NCBI GenBank assembly: GCA_017410065.1
Contig: JAFQRL010000011.1
Span: 118,335 to 182,334, forward strand
DNA: 64,000 bases
Reading direction: 5' to 3'
From: Clostridia bacterium
GTDB taxonomy: Bacteria > Bacillota > Clostridia > Oscillospirales > CAG-272
In this document: positions 45,577 to 56,173 of the stretch, piece after piece
Layout of the letters: each line of letters begins with the position of its first letter
Numbering within the stretch: position 1 is the stretch's first letter
The notes under the pieces: model-generated
Databases searched by the model: none
Seen by the model: the letters and a program-made list of their open reading frames with translations, nothing else
What the model was told of the DNA's origin: nothing
Program-made: the position numbers and the translations under genes

Positions 45577-46572
45577 TTACTGCCCCTGCCTTCTTCGGTT
45601 GTATCTTATGGTTGCGAACACGCCGAAATAAGATAAAAGCTCAAGAGCAAACGTCGAAAGCATAAAGATAGCCGCAATAACTATAAGCCAGCATATACCG
45701 CGTCTCATCCTCCTTGAAAGAAGGTCAACAACGACATAAGCTCCGAGATAAGCATAAACGAACATAAACAGGAAGGTTGCACTGTAAACCGCAACTCCTA
45801 ATACTCCCGTATCTTGCGCCGTCATAACGTTAAGGAAGGTTATGACGATATAGAAATATGCGTATACGTTGCTGGTTCTGAATCTCCATCCCGAGATACC
45901 CAGCACATCGTTGGAAAGCTTTTTCATAAAAACAGTGAAAAGCTTGAAGGTGAAGCCCGAAAGAGCAAAGCACAAAACCAATATTACGGAGAAAATGCTG
46001 TTGATAATAGAATCAAACAGTACCCCGAGGCTTTCTTCAGAGATATCCATTCCGTAAAGCTCTGAAACTCCGCTTAATCCCGAGGTCATCGAAACGAAGC
46101 TATTGACAAAATCAGCCTTTACCTCGCCGATATAGAGCTTATAAAAATGCAGAACCTTATCGAAAGCAAAATCAGAAACAGCCGCCGCACCGTAAAGATA
46201 GAGCCCAATCGCAACAAAAAGCACAAGCAATACGGTGAGAAGCGCGGCAGAAAAGGCTTTTGAGGTATAGAGCTTATAACAAAGAGCAACTATAAGTGCG
46301 GCTCCTATAATTTCAACCGCAATTGCTGTTAAGAAAGCGCCAAATATAAAATTGACAGCAACGTTGATACCGATTAGCAATGCACAGCTAACGCTGAAAT
46401 ACAGCTTGTACCTGCCGTCATCAAAAAGAAAGACAACCGCAAGTGCAGATGCACAGACCGGTAAAAGCACCTCTCCAACGAGAGTGGCAGTAGCACCGCC
46501 GAGAACCGATATTAAAGAAACAAGGAGTAAAACCTTACTTTTATTAAGTCCTTCTCTTAGTCCGAAATTCAT
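45577..46572 (-). CDS. YybS-like membrane protein
   Basis: A 331-residue protein with about eight to ten hydrophobic segments and a short basic tail. The sequence alone would only say membrane protein; its place directly before gdpP-rplI-dnaB identifies it as the YybS (DUF2232) homologue. The function is unknown, possibly linked to transport of small substrates. Start after AGAGGT. Confidence 0.8.
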   Translation of the reverse strand: MNFGLREGLNKSKVLLLVSLISVLGGATATLVGEVLLPVCASALAVVFLFDDGRYKLYFSVSCALLIGINVAVNFIFGAFLTAIAVEIIGAALIVALCYKLYTSKAFSAALLTVLLVLFVAIGLYLYGAAAVSDFAFDKVLHFYKLYIGEVKADFVNSFVSMTSGLSGVSELYGMDISEESLGVLFDSIINSIFSVILVLCFALSGFTFKLFTVFMKKLSNDVLGISGWRFRTSNVYAYFYIVITFLNVMTAQDTGVLGVAVYSATFLFMFVYAYLGAYVVVDLLSRRMRRGICWLIVIAAIFMLSTFALELLSYFGVFATIRYNRRRQGQ

Positions 46573-46615
46573 TATATTACCTCTGGGATCATAAGTGCAT
46601 ATTTCGTTACATTAC

Positions 46616-46644
46616 ATTATAACACACATCTTCTTTAATGTAAA
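46616..46644 (-). promoter_or_regulatory. Promoter of the yybS-gdpP-rplI-dnaB-tilS unit
   Basis: Minus strand TTTACA (46644-46639), 17-bp spacer, TATAAT (46621-46616). Confidence 0.75.
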
Positions 46645-46712
46645 GTTAATTTTATTAAATTTTAAAAATATTTAATATTTAAATTTATATTTTGCAATTT
46701 CGCACTTTTATA

Positions 46713-46741
46713 TTGAAAAATTCGCCGAAATGGTGTAGAAT
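46713..46741 (+). promoter_or_regulatory. Promoter of recG
   Basis: TTGAAA (46713-46718), 17-bp spacer, TAGAAT (46736-46741); about 30 bases before the recG start. Confidence 0.7.
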
Positions 46742-46773
46742 ATATGTATTACACCTTGAAAGGAGACCGAACG

Positions 46774-48903
46774 ATGCGAGCAAACGATCCGATAAGCACA
46801 CTCCCCGGAGTCGGAAAGGTCACGGAAAGCAAGCTTTCAAAGCTTGGTATACACACTCTCCGCGATCTCGTTTATCATTTTCCAAGAGCTTATGAAAAGC
46901 GCGGAAACATCAGAATGCTCGCGGATTACTCCTGCGATTTTTCTGCTTCGTATCTTCTTACAGTCTCCACGGAGGTACACTCCGCAAGAGTGAAAAGCGG
47001 AAACACGATCTCTAAATTCAGAGCTTTTGACGATACGGGAGCAGTCGACGTGGTTTTCTTTAACAGCCCATTCGTTAAGGATGTGTTCCACGTTGGCTCC
47101 ACCTTCCGTTTTTACGGCAAAATGCAGGTAAATAAGGGTCGCCCGCAGCTCATTAGTCCGAAATACGAGCCGTATATTGAGGGGGTTCCGCTTCCCGATT
47201 TCGTTCCTGTTTATCCCCTTACCTCGGGCATCTCATCCAAGGCTCTTGATAAGCTCACGCGCACCGCGCTTAACGAGATCTCAACAGAGCTTCGCGATCC
47301 CATACCCGAGCCGCTTCGACTTGAACGCTCTCTCCCTACTTTGACTTACGCTATAAAAAACATTCATTTCCCGGAGAGCGATTCAGCCCTTGCAAAATCC
47401 CTTGAGCGAATGGCTTTTGAAGAAATGCTGCTTTTCGGAATCGGTGTTTCTTTATCTGCAAAAGGCAGAGAAAGAGGCGAGGGCGTTCGCTTTACCCACT
47501 GCTCTCTTGAGCCGATAACAAATATCTTGCCATATGAGCTTACCGAATCGCAAAAGCAGGCTGTAAACGACATTTATCGTGACACGGTCATCGGCAAAGA
47601 CGGTAAGATATCCCCTATGGCCAGGATAGTTGTAGGAGATGTTGGATGCGGAAAAACCATCGTTGCAGCAATGGCAATATATATCGCCGCAAGATCAGGC
47701 TATCAGTCCGCCTTGATGGTACCAACAGAAATACTTGCCCGTCAACATTTTGCCGATCTTTCATCCCTTCTCGGCTCTGTTGGAATAGAGTCGGAGCTGC
47801 TTCTCGGTTCAACGGGTATAAAGGACAGAAAACGGATCCAATCCCGCGTGGCAAGCGGAGAATGTAAGCTTCTAATCGGCACTCACGCCCTTCTTTCGGA
47901 TAAGCTTGATTTCAAGGAGCTCGGCTTGATAATAACCGATGAGCAGCATAGATTCGGTGTAAGGCAAAGAGCCGTGCTTAAGGAAAAGGCAAGCTCTGCC
48001 CATCTGCTTGTTATGAGCGCGACTCCCATTCCGAGAACATTGGCGCTTACGCTTTACGGAGATCTTGACATTTCCCGTATAACCGAGATGCCAAAGGGCA
48101 GGCAGAAGGTTGACACATTCGTTGTCGGCGAGGAATACAGGCAACGGCTCAACGACTTTATCAGAAAGCAAGTGAAGCTTGGCGGGCAATGCTACGTCGT
48201 TTGTCCTTCTATCGAAAGCGAATCGGAGGGGGATGAACAATACGTTCCCGAAAGGATAGGTCTTATGCTCCCTTCAAGGGCGCTAAATCTCAAATCCGCA
48301 GTTGATTACACCGAGGAGCTAAGGTCAGCCTTACCAGATATAAAAATTGAGACGCTTCACGGAAAAATGAAAGCGAAGGAAAAGGACGAGATAATGGCGA
48401 GGTTTGCCGGCGGCGAGGTCGACGTCCTGGTATCGACCACGGTGATTGAGGTAGGAGTTAACGTTCCAAATGCTTCGCTTATGATCGTTGAAAACGCGGA
48501 ACGATTCGGACTCTCCCAGCTTCATCAGCTAAGGGGGCGAGTCGGAAGAGGAAAGAGAAAATCCTATTGCGTTCTCGTTTCCGATGCAGGAAATGAAAAA
48601 TCAAGGTCGCGCCTTGAGGTAATGCGCACGACCTACGACGGATATAAAATCGCCGAAAGCGACCTTGCCCTGAGAGGCCCGGGAGATTTCTTTTCATCAG
48701 TTTCTGGAGAAAATATGAGGCAGAGTGGCGGTTTTGAATTTAAATTCGCCTCGCTCACGGAAAGCTCCGAGCTTGCTTTTGCGGCATTTGGCGCGGCAAA
48801 AGCTATCGTTGATATTGATCCCGCACTCTCTCATCCCCATCATAAATTACTTAAGGAGGTCATTGAGGACAGGCTTGAAAATTCCCTTTCAACTATCTCC
48901 TGA
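46774..48903 (+). CDS. recG: ATP-dependent DNA helicase RecG
   Basis: A 709-residue branched-DNA helicase for fork regression and recombination. The wedge/OB domain occupies about 60-160 (FRFYGKMQVNKGRPQLISPKYE as family signature, key part KGRPQLISPKYE), Walker A is VGDVGCGKTIVAAMA (about 285-299), Walker B DEQHRFGV, motif III SATPIPRTLAL, and helicase C has QLRGRVGRGKRKS. The ATG at 46774 follows AAAGGAG; an ATG 30 bases earlier is ignored. Confidence 0.97.
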   Translation: MRANDPISTLPGVGKVTESKLSKLGIHTLRDLVYHFPRAYEKRGNIRMLADYSCDFSASYLLTVSTEVHSARVKSGNTISKFRAFDDTGAVDVVFFNSPFVKDVFHVGSTFRFYGKMQVNKGRPQLISPKYEPYIEGVPLPDFVPVYPLTSGISSKALDKLTRTALNEISTELRDPIPEPLRLERSLPTLTYAIKNIHFPESDSALAKSLERMAFEEMLLFGIGVSLSAKGRERGEGVRFTHCSLEPITNILPYELTESQKQAVNDIYRDTVIGKDGKISPMARIVVGDVGCGKTIVAAMAIYIAARSGYQSALMVPTEILARQHFADLSSLLGSVGIESELLLGSTGIKDRKRIQSRVASGECKLLIGTHALLSDKLDFKELGLIITDEQHRFGVRQRAVLKEKASSAHLLVMSATPIPRTLALTLYGDLDISRITEMPKGRQKVDTFVVGEEYRQRLNDFIRKQVKLGGQCYVVCPSIESESEGDEQYVPERIGLMLPSRALNLKSAVDYTEELRSALPDIKIETLHGKMKAKEKDEIMARFAGGEVDVLVSTTVIEVGVNVPNASLMIVENAERFGLSQLHQLRGRVGRGKRKSYCVLVSDAGNEKSRSRLEVMRTTYDGYKIAESDLALRGPGDFFSSVSGENMRQSGGFEFKFASLTESSELAFAAFGAAKAIVDIDPALSHPHHKLLKEVIEDRLENSLSTIS

Positions 48904-48924
48904 TCCTCTGATAAATAAACACTT

Positions 48925-50169
48925 ATGGCAGTTAAACCATTGGCAGACAGAATGCGTCCGACCTGCTTTGACGAGATCGCAGGCCAGGAGCATCTTGTTG
49001 GTAAGAGCGGTATCCTTCGCCGCCTTACAGAGAACGGAAGAATACCGAATATGATATTTTTCGGTCCTCCAGGTGTTGGTAAAACAACCGTTGCTAATAT
49101 CATCGCCGAGGTCTCTGGTATGCAGCTTTTTAAGCTGAATGCGACCACCGCATCAACCTCGGATATCAAGGACGTGATCTCCAACACGGATAATATTTTT
49201 TCCGAGAACGGTACCCTTCTCTATCTTGACGAGATACAAAGCTTCAATAAAAAACAACAGCAGTCTCTGCTTGAATTCACCGAAAACGGAAAGATCACTC
49301 TTATAGCTTCTACAACAGAAAATCCCTATTATTATGTTTATAAGGCATTGCTTTCAAGATCATCCGTTTTCGAATTCAAGAGCGTGACAACAAATGATTG
49401 CATCCCAACGCTGAGACGAGCGCTTTCAATACTAAACGAGGATTTCGGTGATAACAAGACTGCCGACGATGCGGTTCTTTTGGGCATTGCTCGCGCCGCC
49501 GGCGGTGACGTTAGAATGAGCATCGGTATTCTTGAAAACGCCTTTTACATATCGGGCAGTTCAATCGAGGAAGATGCGATAAAAGCTCTGCTTCCCTCTG
49601 TCGTCGGACATTTTGACAGGGATGGAGACGTTCACTACGACCTTCTCTCCTGCCTGCAAAAATCCATCAGAGGCTCGGATCCCGATGCGGCACTGTTCTA
49701 TCTTGCAAAAATTCTCGCCTCAGGCGATATTCTTTCGGCTTGCAGAAGAATTCTCGTTATAGCAAATGAGGATATCGGTTGCGCTTATCCTATGGCGGCG
49801 GCTCTCGCATATTCCTGCACCGAAAGCGCGAAGGCTATCGGTCTGCCCGAGGCGGCAATTCCTCTCGCAAATATCGTTACGATCCTTGCCACCGCGCCTA
49901 AATCCAACACATCGTACATGGCATATCACGCGGCGCAGGAGGATATGCTTGCTGGACTTGGCACAGTCGTTCCCGAGCATCTGAGAAGTCCCGATTTTAA
50001 GGGATATCTTTATCCTCACGATTATGTTAACGATTATGTTGAGCAGATCTATCTTCCCGCCGATCTTGCGGGCAAAAAATACTATCATTTCGGCTCTAAT
50101 AAAACCGAGCAGGCCGCGAAGGCTTATTTTGATATGATAAGATCTAGCTGTAAGAATATTAAAAAATAA
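48925..50169 (+). CDS. rarA: Replication-associated recombination protein RarA (MgsA)
   Basis: A 414-residue AAA+ clamp-loader-like ATPase acting at stalled forks. It opens PLADRMRPTCFDEIAGQEHL, with Walker A FFGPPGVGKTTVANII, Walker B LYLDEIQSFNKKQQQSLL, sensor ATTENPYY, and the MgsA C-terminal tetramerisation part with KSIRGSDPDAALFYLA and RRILVIANEDIGCA. It lies 21 bases after recG and is probably cotranscribed. Confidence 0.96.
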   Translation: MAVKPLADRMRPTCFDEIAGQEHLVGKSGILRRLTENGRIPNMIFFGPPGVGKTTVANIIAEVSGMQLFKLNATTASTSDIKDVISNTDNIFSENGTLLYLDEIQSFNKKQQQSLLEFTENGKITLIASTTENPYYYVYKALLSRSSVFEFKSVTTNDCIPTLRRALSILNEDFGDNKTADDAVLLGIARAAGGDVRMSIGILENAFYISGSSIEEDAIKALLPSVVGHFDRDGDVHYDLLSCLQKSIRGSDPDAALFYLAKILASGDILSACRRILVIANEDIGCAYPMAAALAYSCTESAKAIGLPEAAIPLANIVTILATAPKSNTSYMAYHAAQEDMLAGLGTVVPEHLRSPDFKGYLYPHDYVNDYVEQIYLPADLAGKKYYHFGSNKTEQAAKAYFDMIRSSCKNIKK

Positions 50170-50253
50170 TCGTCGTTTCGTTTACTTTTGCTTGCATTTA
50201 ATTGTATTTTTGTAAGTTTTTTCAACTATTGTTGATAAAATGTTCAACAAAAC

Positions 50254-50282
50254 TTGACAAATCTCTACATATTTGATATAAT
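50254..50282 (+). promoter_or_regulatory. Consensus promoter of the lipid-kinase/comEC unit
   Basis: Perfect TTGACA (50254-50259), 17-bp spacer, perfect TATAAT (50277-50282). An inverted repeat TTGTTGA/TCAACAA lies just upstream (50229-50250). Confidence 0.88.
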
Positions 50283-50349
50283 TATTACATTATTGTTCCA
50301 AAGGATCTGACAGCAGAAGTAAAAGAAATCTATCGGAGGAATTATTCCT

Positions 50350-51279
50350 ATGATATATCATTTCATTCTGAATCCTAAATCAGGAAGAAGCAGAAAGCAG
50401 CAAAAGCTTGAGGCGGAGATCAAAGCCGCCTGCAAAAAGCGTCAGCTGAATTATCATATCTACTACACGACTTGCGTTGGAGACGCCACCGAATACGTAA
50501 GATCGATGGTTCGCATCTCCCAGGAAAAACAAAGATTTATATGTGTTGGCGGAGATGGCACACTTAACGAAATTGCAAACAGCGCCCCCTGCGATCCAAA
50601 CGTTGAATTTGGCGTAATTCCGGGTGGCTCGGGCAACGATTTTGTTCGTAACTTCACCAATACCAAGCACTTCTCCTCCGTCGAGGCTCAGCTTGACGGT
50701 GAGTCGGTATCTCTTGATCTTATTAAATGTAATGATAATTACTGTGTTAATATGGTCAATATCGGATTCGACTGCTCGGTCGTTAAAGAGGCTGAAAGAC
50801 TTAAGAGGCACAAATGGGTCAGCCCGAGTATCTCTTATATATTAGGAGTCGTCGTCGTTCTCTTCAAGAAATTCGGCACTAAAATGAAGCTGATATTTGA
50901 TGACGGTGAGGTCCTCGAAAACGAATTCACCCTCACAGCCATAGGCAACGGCAAATTCTGCGGCGGAGGCTTCTGCGCCGCTCCAAGAGCTGTTCTTACT
51001 GACGGTCTCTTAGATATCTGCGCGGTTGATAAAATTTCAAGGCTGACCTTCATCTCTCTGGTTGGCTCCTATAAAAAGGGCACCTACCTTGAGAACACGA
51101 AGGCTATGCGATACATAAGGCACAGAAGAGTTTCCCATTTTAAAATGGAATTTGATACACCCGTCCCGATCTGTATAGACGGCGAGATCAAGGGTGCAAA
51201 AAACATTGATTTCGAGGTCGTTAGAAACGCAATGAATTTCATCGTTCCTAAAGGCTCGGAATTGAAATATAAGGAATAA
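50350..51279 (+). CDS. Diacylglycerol/lipid kinase family protein
   Basis: A 309-residue DagK/YegS-type kinase that phosphorylates diacylglycerol or a related lipid at the inner membrane face. Landmarks are FILNPKSGRSRKQQK at the N terminus, CVGGDGTLNEIANSAP (about 61-76) and GVIPGGSGNDFVRNF (about 90-104), the nucleotide-binding loops. The C-terminal beta-sandwich includes CIDGEIKGAKNIDFEV. Ribosome site CGGAGGA; comEC follows after 23 bases. Confidence 0.92.
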   Translation: MIYHFILNPKSGRSRKQQKLEAEIKAACKKRQLNYHIYYTTCVGDATEYVRSMVRISQEKQRFICVGGDGTLNEIANSAPCDPNVEFGVIPGGSGNDFVRNFTNTKHFSSVEAQLDGESVSLDLIKCNDNYCVNMVNIGFDCSVVKEAERLKRHKWVSPSISYILGVVVVLFKKFGTKMKLIFDDGEVLENEFTLTAIGNGKFCGGGFCAAPRAVLTDGLLDICAVDKISRLTFISLVGSYKKGTYLENTKAMRYIRHRRVSHFKMEFDTPVPICIDGEIKGAKNIDFEVVRNAMNFIVPKGSELKYKE

Positions 51280-51302
51280 TATTTTGGGAGACACTCAAAA
51301 TT

Positions 51303-53588
51303 ATGAACATATTTGACAAACGCCCTCTAGCTTCAATACTCTGTATTATGCTTATGGGATTTGTCGCCTTCTCATCGGGAGAGGTGTGGCTTCGTGTTTT
51401 GGCGATAGCTTGCGCACCTCTCCTGCTTCTTTTTTCATTTTTCAAAAAGAGCAATTTCAAATTTCCTATCGCGTTATGCGCGGCACTTGTTATTTCAATT
51501 CTTTTGTCTCACGTATATTTTGATCTTTGGTTCTTTCCCGAGAATAGGTTTTCGGGTGTTCGCGAGCTTGAAGGAGAAGTAATAAGTGTGGACGATGGTG
51601 ATGAGACTGCAAGGATCGTTTTCAAAACGGAGCGCATATCAGATGAGCCCTTCAGCGCATACACTCTCCTGATGTTTCTGGATTCCGATGAAGCGAATGG
51701 CATTTCCCCTGGAAATACCATCAGGTTACGCGGCAAGATCGAATGTTTTGAGGATAAAGGCGATTTTAGCTCCAAAAAATATTATGCTTCACAGGGTATT
51801 AATGCAAAGTGTATTTTATCCGATAGCATTGAGGTTTTGTCCGAGGGAGAGCCGCCCATCTCCGAGAAAATATCAAGCTTCAGAGAATCCCTCACAAGAC
51901 GTGCTATGCTTTTATCCGATAATTATTCGGGCAGACTTATCTCTGCCCTGCTCCTTGGCGAAAGAGATACGCTCAGCGCAAAGCTCACGCTTGATTTCAG
52001 AAGGATCGGTGTAACACATATGCTCGCCCTCAGCGGAATGCATCTTGCTATTCTTTCCCTGGGTCTGACAAAGCTTCTTGCCGTCTTCGGTATCGGAAAG
52101 AGGACCGCGGGTATATTCAATATTTTCTTCACTGCGGCTTATATGATCCTTACGGGATTCCCCGTTTCGGTCGTGCGAGCAGGTATTATGCTTATTATTT
52201 TGAATCTGCTGTTTGTCACGGTCGGCTCTCACGATTCCCTCACATCCCTTTCCGTGGCGGTATTTCTGATTTGCCTTTTTGATCCTACTTCCATATTCGA
52301 TATTTCTCTTTGGCTTTCCGCCTTTGCCACCCTCGGTATCTTGGTTTACAGCGAATATCTTTCACAAAGCATAAACCGAAGAAAGAAGCCCGAAAGAGAG
52401 CGGCGACCGCTTTACCTTAAGATTTTATTTGGCGCTTTGAATTGGTTAAAGCTATCGCTTTTTGCATCTGTTTTTGCAATTTCGGCAACACTTCTTATAT
52501 CAACCTCCACATTCGGTGAAATATCTGTCCTATCCTTGATCAGCACGGCGATACTCTCACCCTTGATAGAGGTTATAATGTATTTGGGTACTTTAACTCT
52601 TATACTCGGCGGCATCATTCCAATAGGCAAGCTATTATTCCCCTTTACCCGCGCTGTCGGTTGGATATCAGGTGCGCTTTCCTCTCTTGATAACGTTTAC
52701 GTTTCCGCATCAGGTATAATAACGGTAATTTTAAGTCTTGCCACCAGCATCCTTCTGGTTATATTCTTTGTTTTCAAGATTCAAAGAAAAAGAATTTTCA
52801 TCGCTATCATTGCGATTTCCCTTTGTGCAACCTATTCCTCGGCTATCATAGCAAACCTTTCTACAAGGAACACGGAAGACATAATATACGTCAACGGAGA
52901 GGATCGCTCGACCTTTGTTATAAAAAGCTCGGGAGAGGTTGGTGTTATATGCTCTGCATCATATAATCAGGACGCAACCGCCGAGGTTACTTCCACACTG
53001 ACAGCTCAAAAGCTTTCCGAGCTTGATTATTATTTTACGACGCATTACGGCTTTGGATTGATAAGCCACTTAAACGATCTTTTGTCAACCTGTAAAGTTG
53101 ACGTCCTTGTTTTGCCGAATCCCAGAAACGAGGATGAAAAGACCATCTTCAAGAGAGTTGAAAATGTTTGCAAGCAATATGGAACGGATATCTCTCATTT
53201 TGTCAGCAAAACCCCGTTCTTCTGCGGCGACGTTGGCATAACGCTGAATCATTCCACGGTTTACGGCACGGATACGATCCGTACAGCCTTCACCTTGACA
53301 AATAACGGCGTTATATACACCTATCTCTCCTCGGGTATGCTTATGGAGGATAATATCAATTTCTCCAAAAGAATAACAAGGAGCACAGACGTTTTAATAC
53401 TCGGCTCTCACGGCAAATCCTACGGAGCAGATTTCGGAAATATCGACGAATCCTTCGAAAACGTAAGATCATTCATTCTGTGCACAGAAGGACTTTACTT
53501 CACGCAGGATGCATACGAATATTACGTTAGAAAGGGCTGCAAGATCTACACTCATCCCGATGCGGTCAGCATCGTTTTGAATAAATAG
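51303..53588 (+). CDS. comEC: ComEC/Rec2-type DNA uptake channel protein
   Basis: A 761-residue membrane protein with the three parts of ComEC: N-terminal DUF4131 region (1-160), multi-span Competence domain (about 195-510) with the signature HMLALSGMHLAILSLG, and a C-terminal metallo-beta-lactamase-like domain (about 535-761). In natural transformation ComEC carries single-stranded DNA across the membrane. The beta-lactamase-like domain lacks the HxHxDH metal motif; the matching position reads TTHYGFGLISHLNDLL, so nuclease activity there is doubtful. No other com genes are nearby. Confidence 0.9.
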   Translation: MNIFDKRPLASILCIMLMGFVAFSSGEVWLRVLAIACAPLLLLFSFFKKSNFKFPIALCAALVISILLSHVYFDLWFFPENRFSGVRELEGEVISVDDGDETARIVFKTERISDEPFSAYTLLMFLDSDEANGISPGNTIRLRGKIECFEDKGDFSSKKYYASQGINAKCILSDSIEVLSEGEPPISEKISSFRESLTRRAMLLSDNYSGRLISALLLGERDTLSAKLTLDFRRIGVTHMLALSGMHLAILSLGLTKLLAVFGIGKRTAGIFNIFFTAAYMILTGFPVSVVRAGIMLIILNLLFVTVGSHDSLTSLSVAVFLICLFDPTSIFDISLWLSAFATLGILVYSEYLSQSINRRKKPERERRPLYLKILFGALNWLKLSLFASVFAISATLLISTSTFGEISVLSLISTAILSPLIEVIMYLGTLTLILGGIIPIGKLLFPFTRAVGWISGALSSLDNVYVSASGIITVILSLATSILLVIFFVFKIQRKRIFIAIIAISLCATYSSAIIANLSTRNTEDIIYVNGEDRSTFVIKSSGEVGVICSASYNQDATAEVTSTLTAQKLSELDYYFTTHYGFGLISHLNDLLSTCKVDVLVLPNPRNEDEKTIFKRVENVCKQYGTDISHFVSKTPFFCGDVGITLNHSTVYGTDTIRTAFTLTNNGVIYTYLSSGMLMEDNINFSKRITRSTDVLILGSHGKSYGADFGNIDESFENVRSFILCTEGLYFTQDAYEYYVRKGCKIYTHPDAVSIVLNK

Positions 53589-53601
53589 CATAAATAAAAT
53601 G

Positions 53602-53645
53602 CGGATACTCATAAGCCGAGGCTATGAGTATCCGTTTTTCTTTTG
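53602..53645. terminator. Bidirectional terminator between comEC and ychF
   Basis: CGGATACTCATA and TATGAGTATCCG make a 12-bp stem with a 9-base loop, then TTTTTCTTTTG on the plus strand; AAAAT on the other side serves the convergent ychF. Confidence 0.9.
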
Positions 53646-53653
53646 TTTTTATA

Positions 53654-54748
53654 TCAGACGTTAAAGAGGAATTCCACAACGTCGCCGTCCTTCATAACGT
53701 ATTCCTTGCCCTCGCTGCGAAGAAGTCCCTTTTCCTTAACCTTATTTCTGTCGCCCTCGCGAACAAGGTCATCAAAGGAAACGACCTCTGCGCGGATAAA
53801 GCCTCTTTCAAAATCGGTATGTATCTTACCTGCCGCACCGGGGGCCTTTGTTCCCTTGGTGATGGTCCAAGCTCTGACCTCCTTTGGTCCTGCCGTAAGA
53901 AAGCTGATAAGACCGAGAAGCGAATATCCCGATTTGATGAGCTTATCAAGACCGCTCTCCTCAATACCGAGATCGGAAAGGAAGCTCATCTTTTCCTCAC
54001 CCTCAAGCTCTGCAAGCTCTGCCTCTATCTGTGCGCTGACAGCGATGATCTCGCTCCCCTCGGACTCCGCGTGAGCCTTAAGCTTCTGATATCCCTCGTT
54101 ATTAACGTAATCTCCGCCGACCTCATCCTCGGAAATATTAGCAACATATATTATAGGCTTCAAGGTAAGAAGTCTTGACTCCTCTATCCAAGCTGCCTCA
54201 TCGGCATCAAGTCCAACGGCTCTTGCGCATTTTCCTTCTTCAAGTGCCGCCTTAACCTTTTCAAGAACCGCAAGCTTTTCAAGAAGCTTCTTATCCGACT
54301 TTGCAGCTTTAACGGTGCGCTCGATGGCGCGCTCTACTATCTCAAGATCGGAAAGTATAAGCTCGATGTTGATTGTCTCAACGTCACGAAGAGGATCGAT
54401 AGAGCCCTCGACGTGAATTATATCTCCGTTCTCGAAGCATCTCACAACGTGAACGACAGCATCCACCTCTCTGATGTTTGCAAGGAACTTGTTTCCAAGA
54501 CCCTCACCCTTTGATGCTCCCTTAACAAGTCCCGCAATATCAACGAATTCAATTATAGCGGGAGTGTATTTTTCGGGCTTATACATCTCTGCGAGCTTAT
54601 CAAGCCTTTTATCGGGGACAGCAACGATACCAACGTTAGGATCGATCGTGCAGAAGGGATAGTTAGCAGATTCTGCGCCTGCATTTGTCAATGCGTTAAA
54701 GAGAGTGCTCTTTCCAACGTTCGGAAGACCTACGATACCAAGTTTCAT
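53654..54748 (-). CDS. ychF: Ribosome-binding ATPase YchF
   Basis: A 364-residue Obg-family P-loop protein. G1 is [15 protein letters not shown]2 region [13 protein letters not shown]3 [18 protein letters not shown]4 is NISE (YVANISEDE) instead of NKxD, the feature that makes YchF prefer ATP. A coiled-coil insertion and the C-terminal TGS domain (ending [13 protein letters not shown]) are complete. It marks the left chromosomal flank of the mobile element; the sequence between 54749 and 54857 must contain or adjoin the attachment site. Confidence 0.97.
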   Translation of the reverse strand: MKLGIVGLPNVGKSTLFNALTNAGAESANYPFCTIDPNVGIVAVPDKRLDKLAEMYKPEKYTPAIIEFVDIAGLVKGASKGEGLGNKFLANIREVDAVVHVVRCFENGDIIHVEGSIDPLRDVETINIELILSDLEIVERAIERTVKAAKSDKKLLEKLAVLEKVKAALEEGKCARAVGLDADEAAWIEESRLLTLKPIIYVANISEDEVGGDYVNNEGYQKLKAHAESEGSEIIAVSAQIEAELAELEGEEKMSFLSDLGIEESGLDKLIKSGYSLLGLISFLTAGPKEVRAWTITKGTKAPGAAGKIHTDFERGFIRAEVVSFDDLVREGDRNKVKEKGLLRSEGKEYVMKDGDVVEFLFNV

Positions 54749-54857
54749 ATTTATCTATTCTCCTTTAATTTTTCCTTATTTTACAAGGGTTTTCGCACTT
54801 TGGCGTTTTGGATCTACTCCATTTTTACGCCATTTTCGCGTTGATTTACATAGAGTT

Positions 54858-56042
54858 TTATGCGTAAACCCCATTTTGCTGAAATTGTCTTACAGCTTGA
54901 TCTAAAGAATCGGTCGTTACGTGAACGTACCTATCCATAGTTGTTTTGATACTGGCGTGTCCCAGTAGTTTTTGCAGCACCTTGGGCTGCATGCCGCTTT
55001 CGATTGCCCGCGTGGCGTATGTATGGCGTAAAGCGTGCATACAAAAGCGTTCGATCCCTGCTTCGTCGCAGAGCTTGTAGAGGTGGGTATCATAAGAACT
55101 GTTTTTGGCGGGTGCGCCGGTGCGATAGTTGATGAACACCAAATCTCGCATCACAAGCTTGGATGTTACTCCCGTTCGCCTGTCCATATATTCCAGAGTT
55201 TCAGACAGTATAGGAGCTTCTTTTCTGCCCTCACGATTATCCCATATTCCTTTTAGGATTTCGTATGCCCGATCCGTCAGAGGAATAGTGCGATAACTTT
55301 GCTGTGTCTTGGGCGGTCCTGCTCTCCAAAAATGTTGAGCGTGACGGAACTCCAACGTCTTATTCACCGTCAGCGTGCGTTTCTCGAAGTCAATCGCATC
55401 CCACGTAAGACCAATCATTTCTCCTGTACGCAATCCGGTTTCCAGGATCAATGCATATTGGTTATAGTTGTGAGAGCGACGTGCTGTTTCAAGAAATTTG
55501 CGCTGATCTTCACGGGTGAGAAACTTAATATCATCCGTTGCACGAACAGGCTTTGTGAACCGAACCCCATCCATCGGGTGCTTTGCTATAAGGTCATTCA
55601 TTTTAGCCGCCTTAAACATCGTACCCATCGTGATGTATGCCTGACGAATTGTAGAACCAGCATAGTCGGCATCCATCTGAATGAACACCTTTTTACAATG
55701 CATCGGCTTTACGTTTGCAATCATCATCTTTCCCATCACGGGCTGTATGTTATGGAAATATCGCTCTCGGTAATTTCGGAGAGTATTGGGAGCCAAATCC
55801 CCAACGATATTTTCAATCCAATAGTTGAACCATTCGTCAACAGTGGTATCGGTTGCGACAAAAACATCATCGTGCTTGTCCGCATATTTTGCTTCTTCTA
55901 TCCAGTTCTTAGCTTCGGGAATCGTCTGGAAATATTTCTCGTGCCGTTTGCCTGTTTTATCGACGAAACGCGCACTATATAACCCGTCCTTTCTCTGATA
56001 GATACCCTTACCGCAGTCTTTGCCTTTGAGATTTTTTCCCAA
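54858..56042 (-). CDS. int: Tn916-type tyrosine integrase
   Basis: A 394-residue integrase with an N-terminal AP2-like arm-binding domain ([20 protein letters not shown], key part [12 protein letters not shown]), a SAM-like core-binding domain (about 60-160) and the catalytic domain: Arg in [42 protein letters not shown] with the Tyr nucleophile. It catalyses insertion and excision of the element. The best start is TTG at 56042 ([12 protein letters not shown] follows), seven bases after AAAGGAG; an upstream ATG at 56144 would add 34 residues unlike the family. It lies at the left end of the element, next to ychF. Confidence 0.95.
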   Translation of the reverse strand: MGKNLKGKDCGKGIYQRKDGLYSARFVDKTGKRHEKYFQTIPEAKNWIEEAKYADKHDDVFVATDTTVDEWFNYWIENIVGDLAPNTLRNYRERYFHNIQPVMGKMMIANVKPMHCKKVFIQMDADYAGSTIRQAYITMGTMFKAAKMNDLIAKHPMDGVRFTKPVRATDDIKFLTREDQRKFLETARRSHNYNQYALILETGLRTGEMIGLTWDAIDFEKRTLTVNKTLEFRHAQHFWRAGPPKTQQSYRTIPLTDRAYEILKGIWDNREGRKEAPILSETLEYMDRRTGVTSKLVMRDLVFINYRTGAPAKNSSYDTHLYKLCDEAGIERFCMHALRHTYATRAIESGMQPKVLQKLLGHASIKTTMDRYVHVTTDSLDQAVRQFQQNGVYA

Positions 56043-56173
56043 TATTGAACTCCTTTCTCGCAGAGAGAAAAAGAGCACACTGCTACATATTAAATTATAG
56101 CACATAATACTCTTTTTCTCAAGCGGTTGTATAAAAATTCTCACGAAAAATTTGTAAATTTTTGCTACAAAGC

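Noticed and set aside
54749..54857. tRNA gene or clear attachment core next to int
   Set aside because: No cloverleaf could be found in the ychF-int gap, and I found no convincing direct repeat of this gap near 60.8-61 kb, so both att sites remain undefined.
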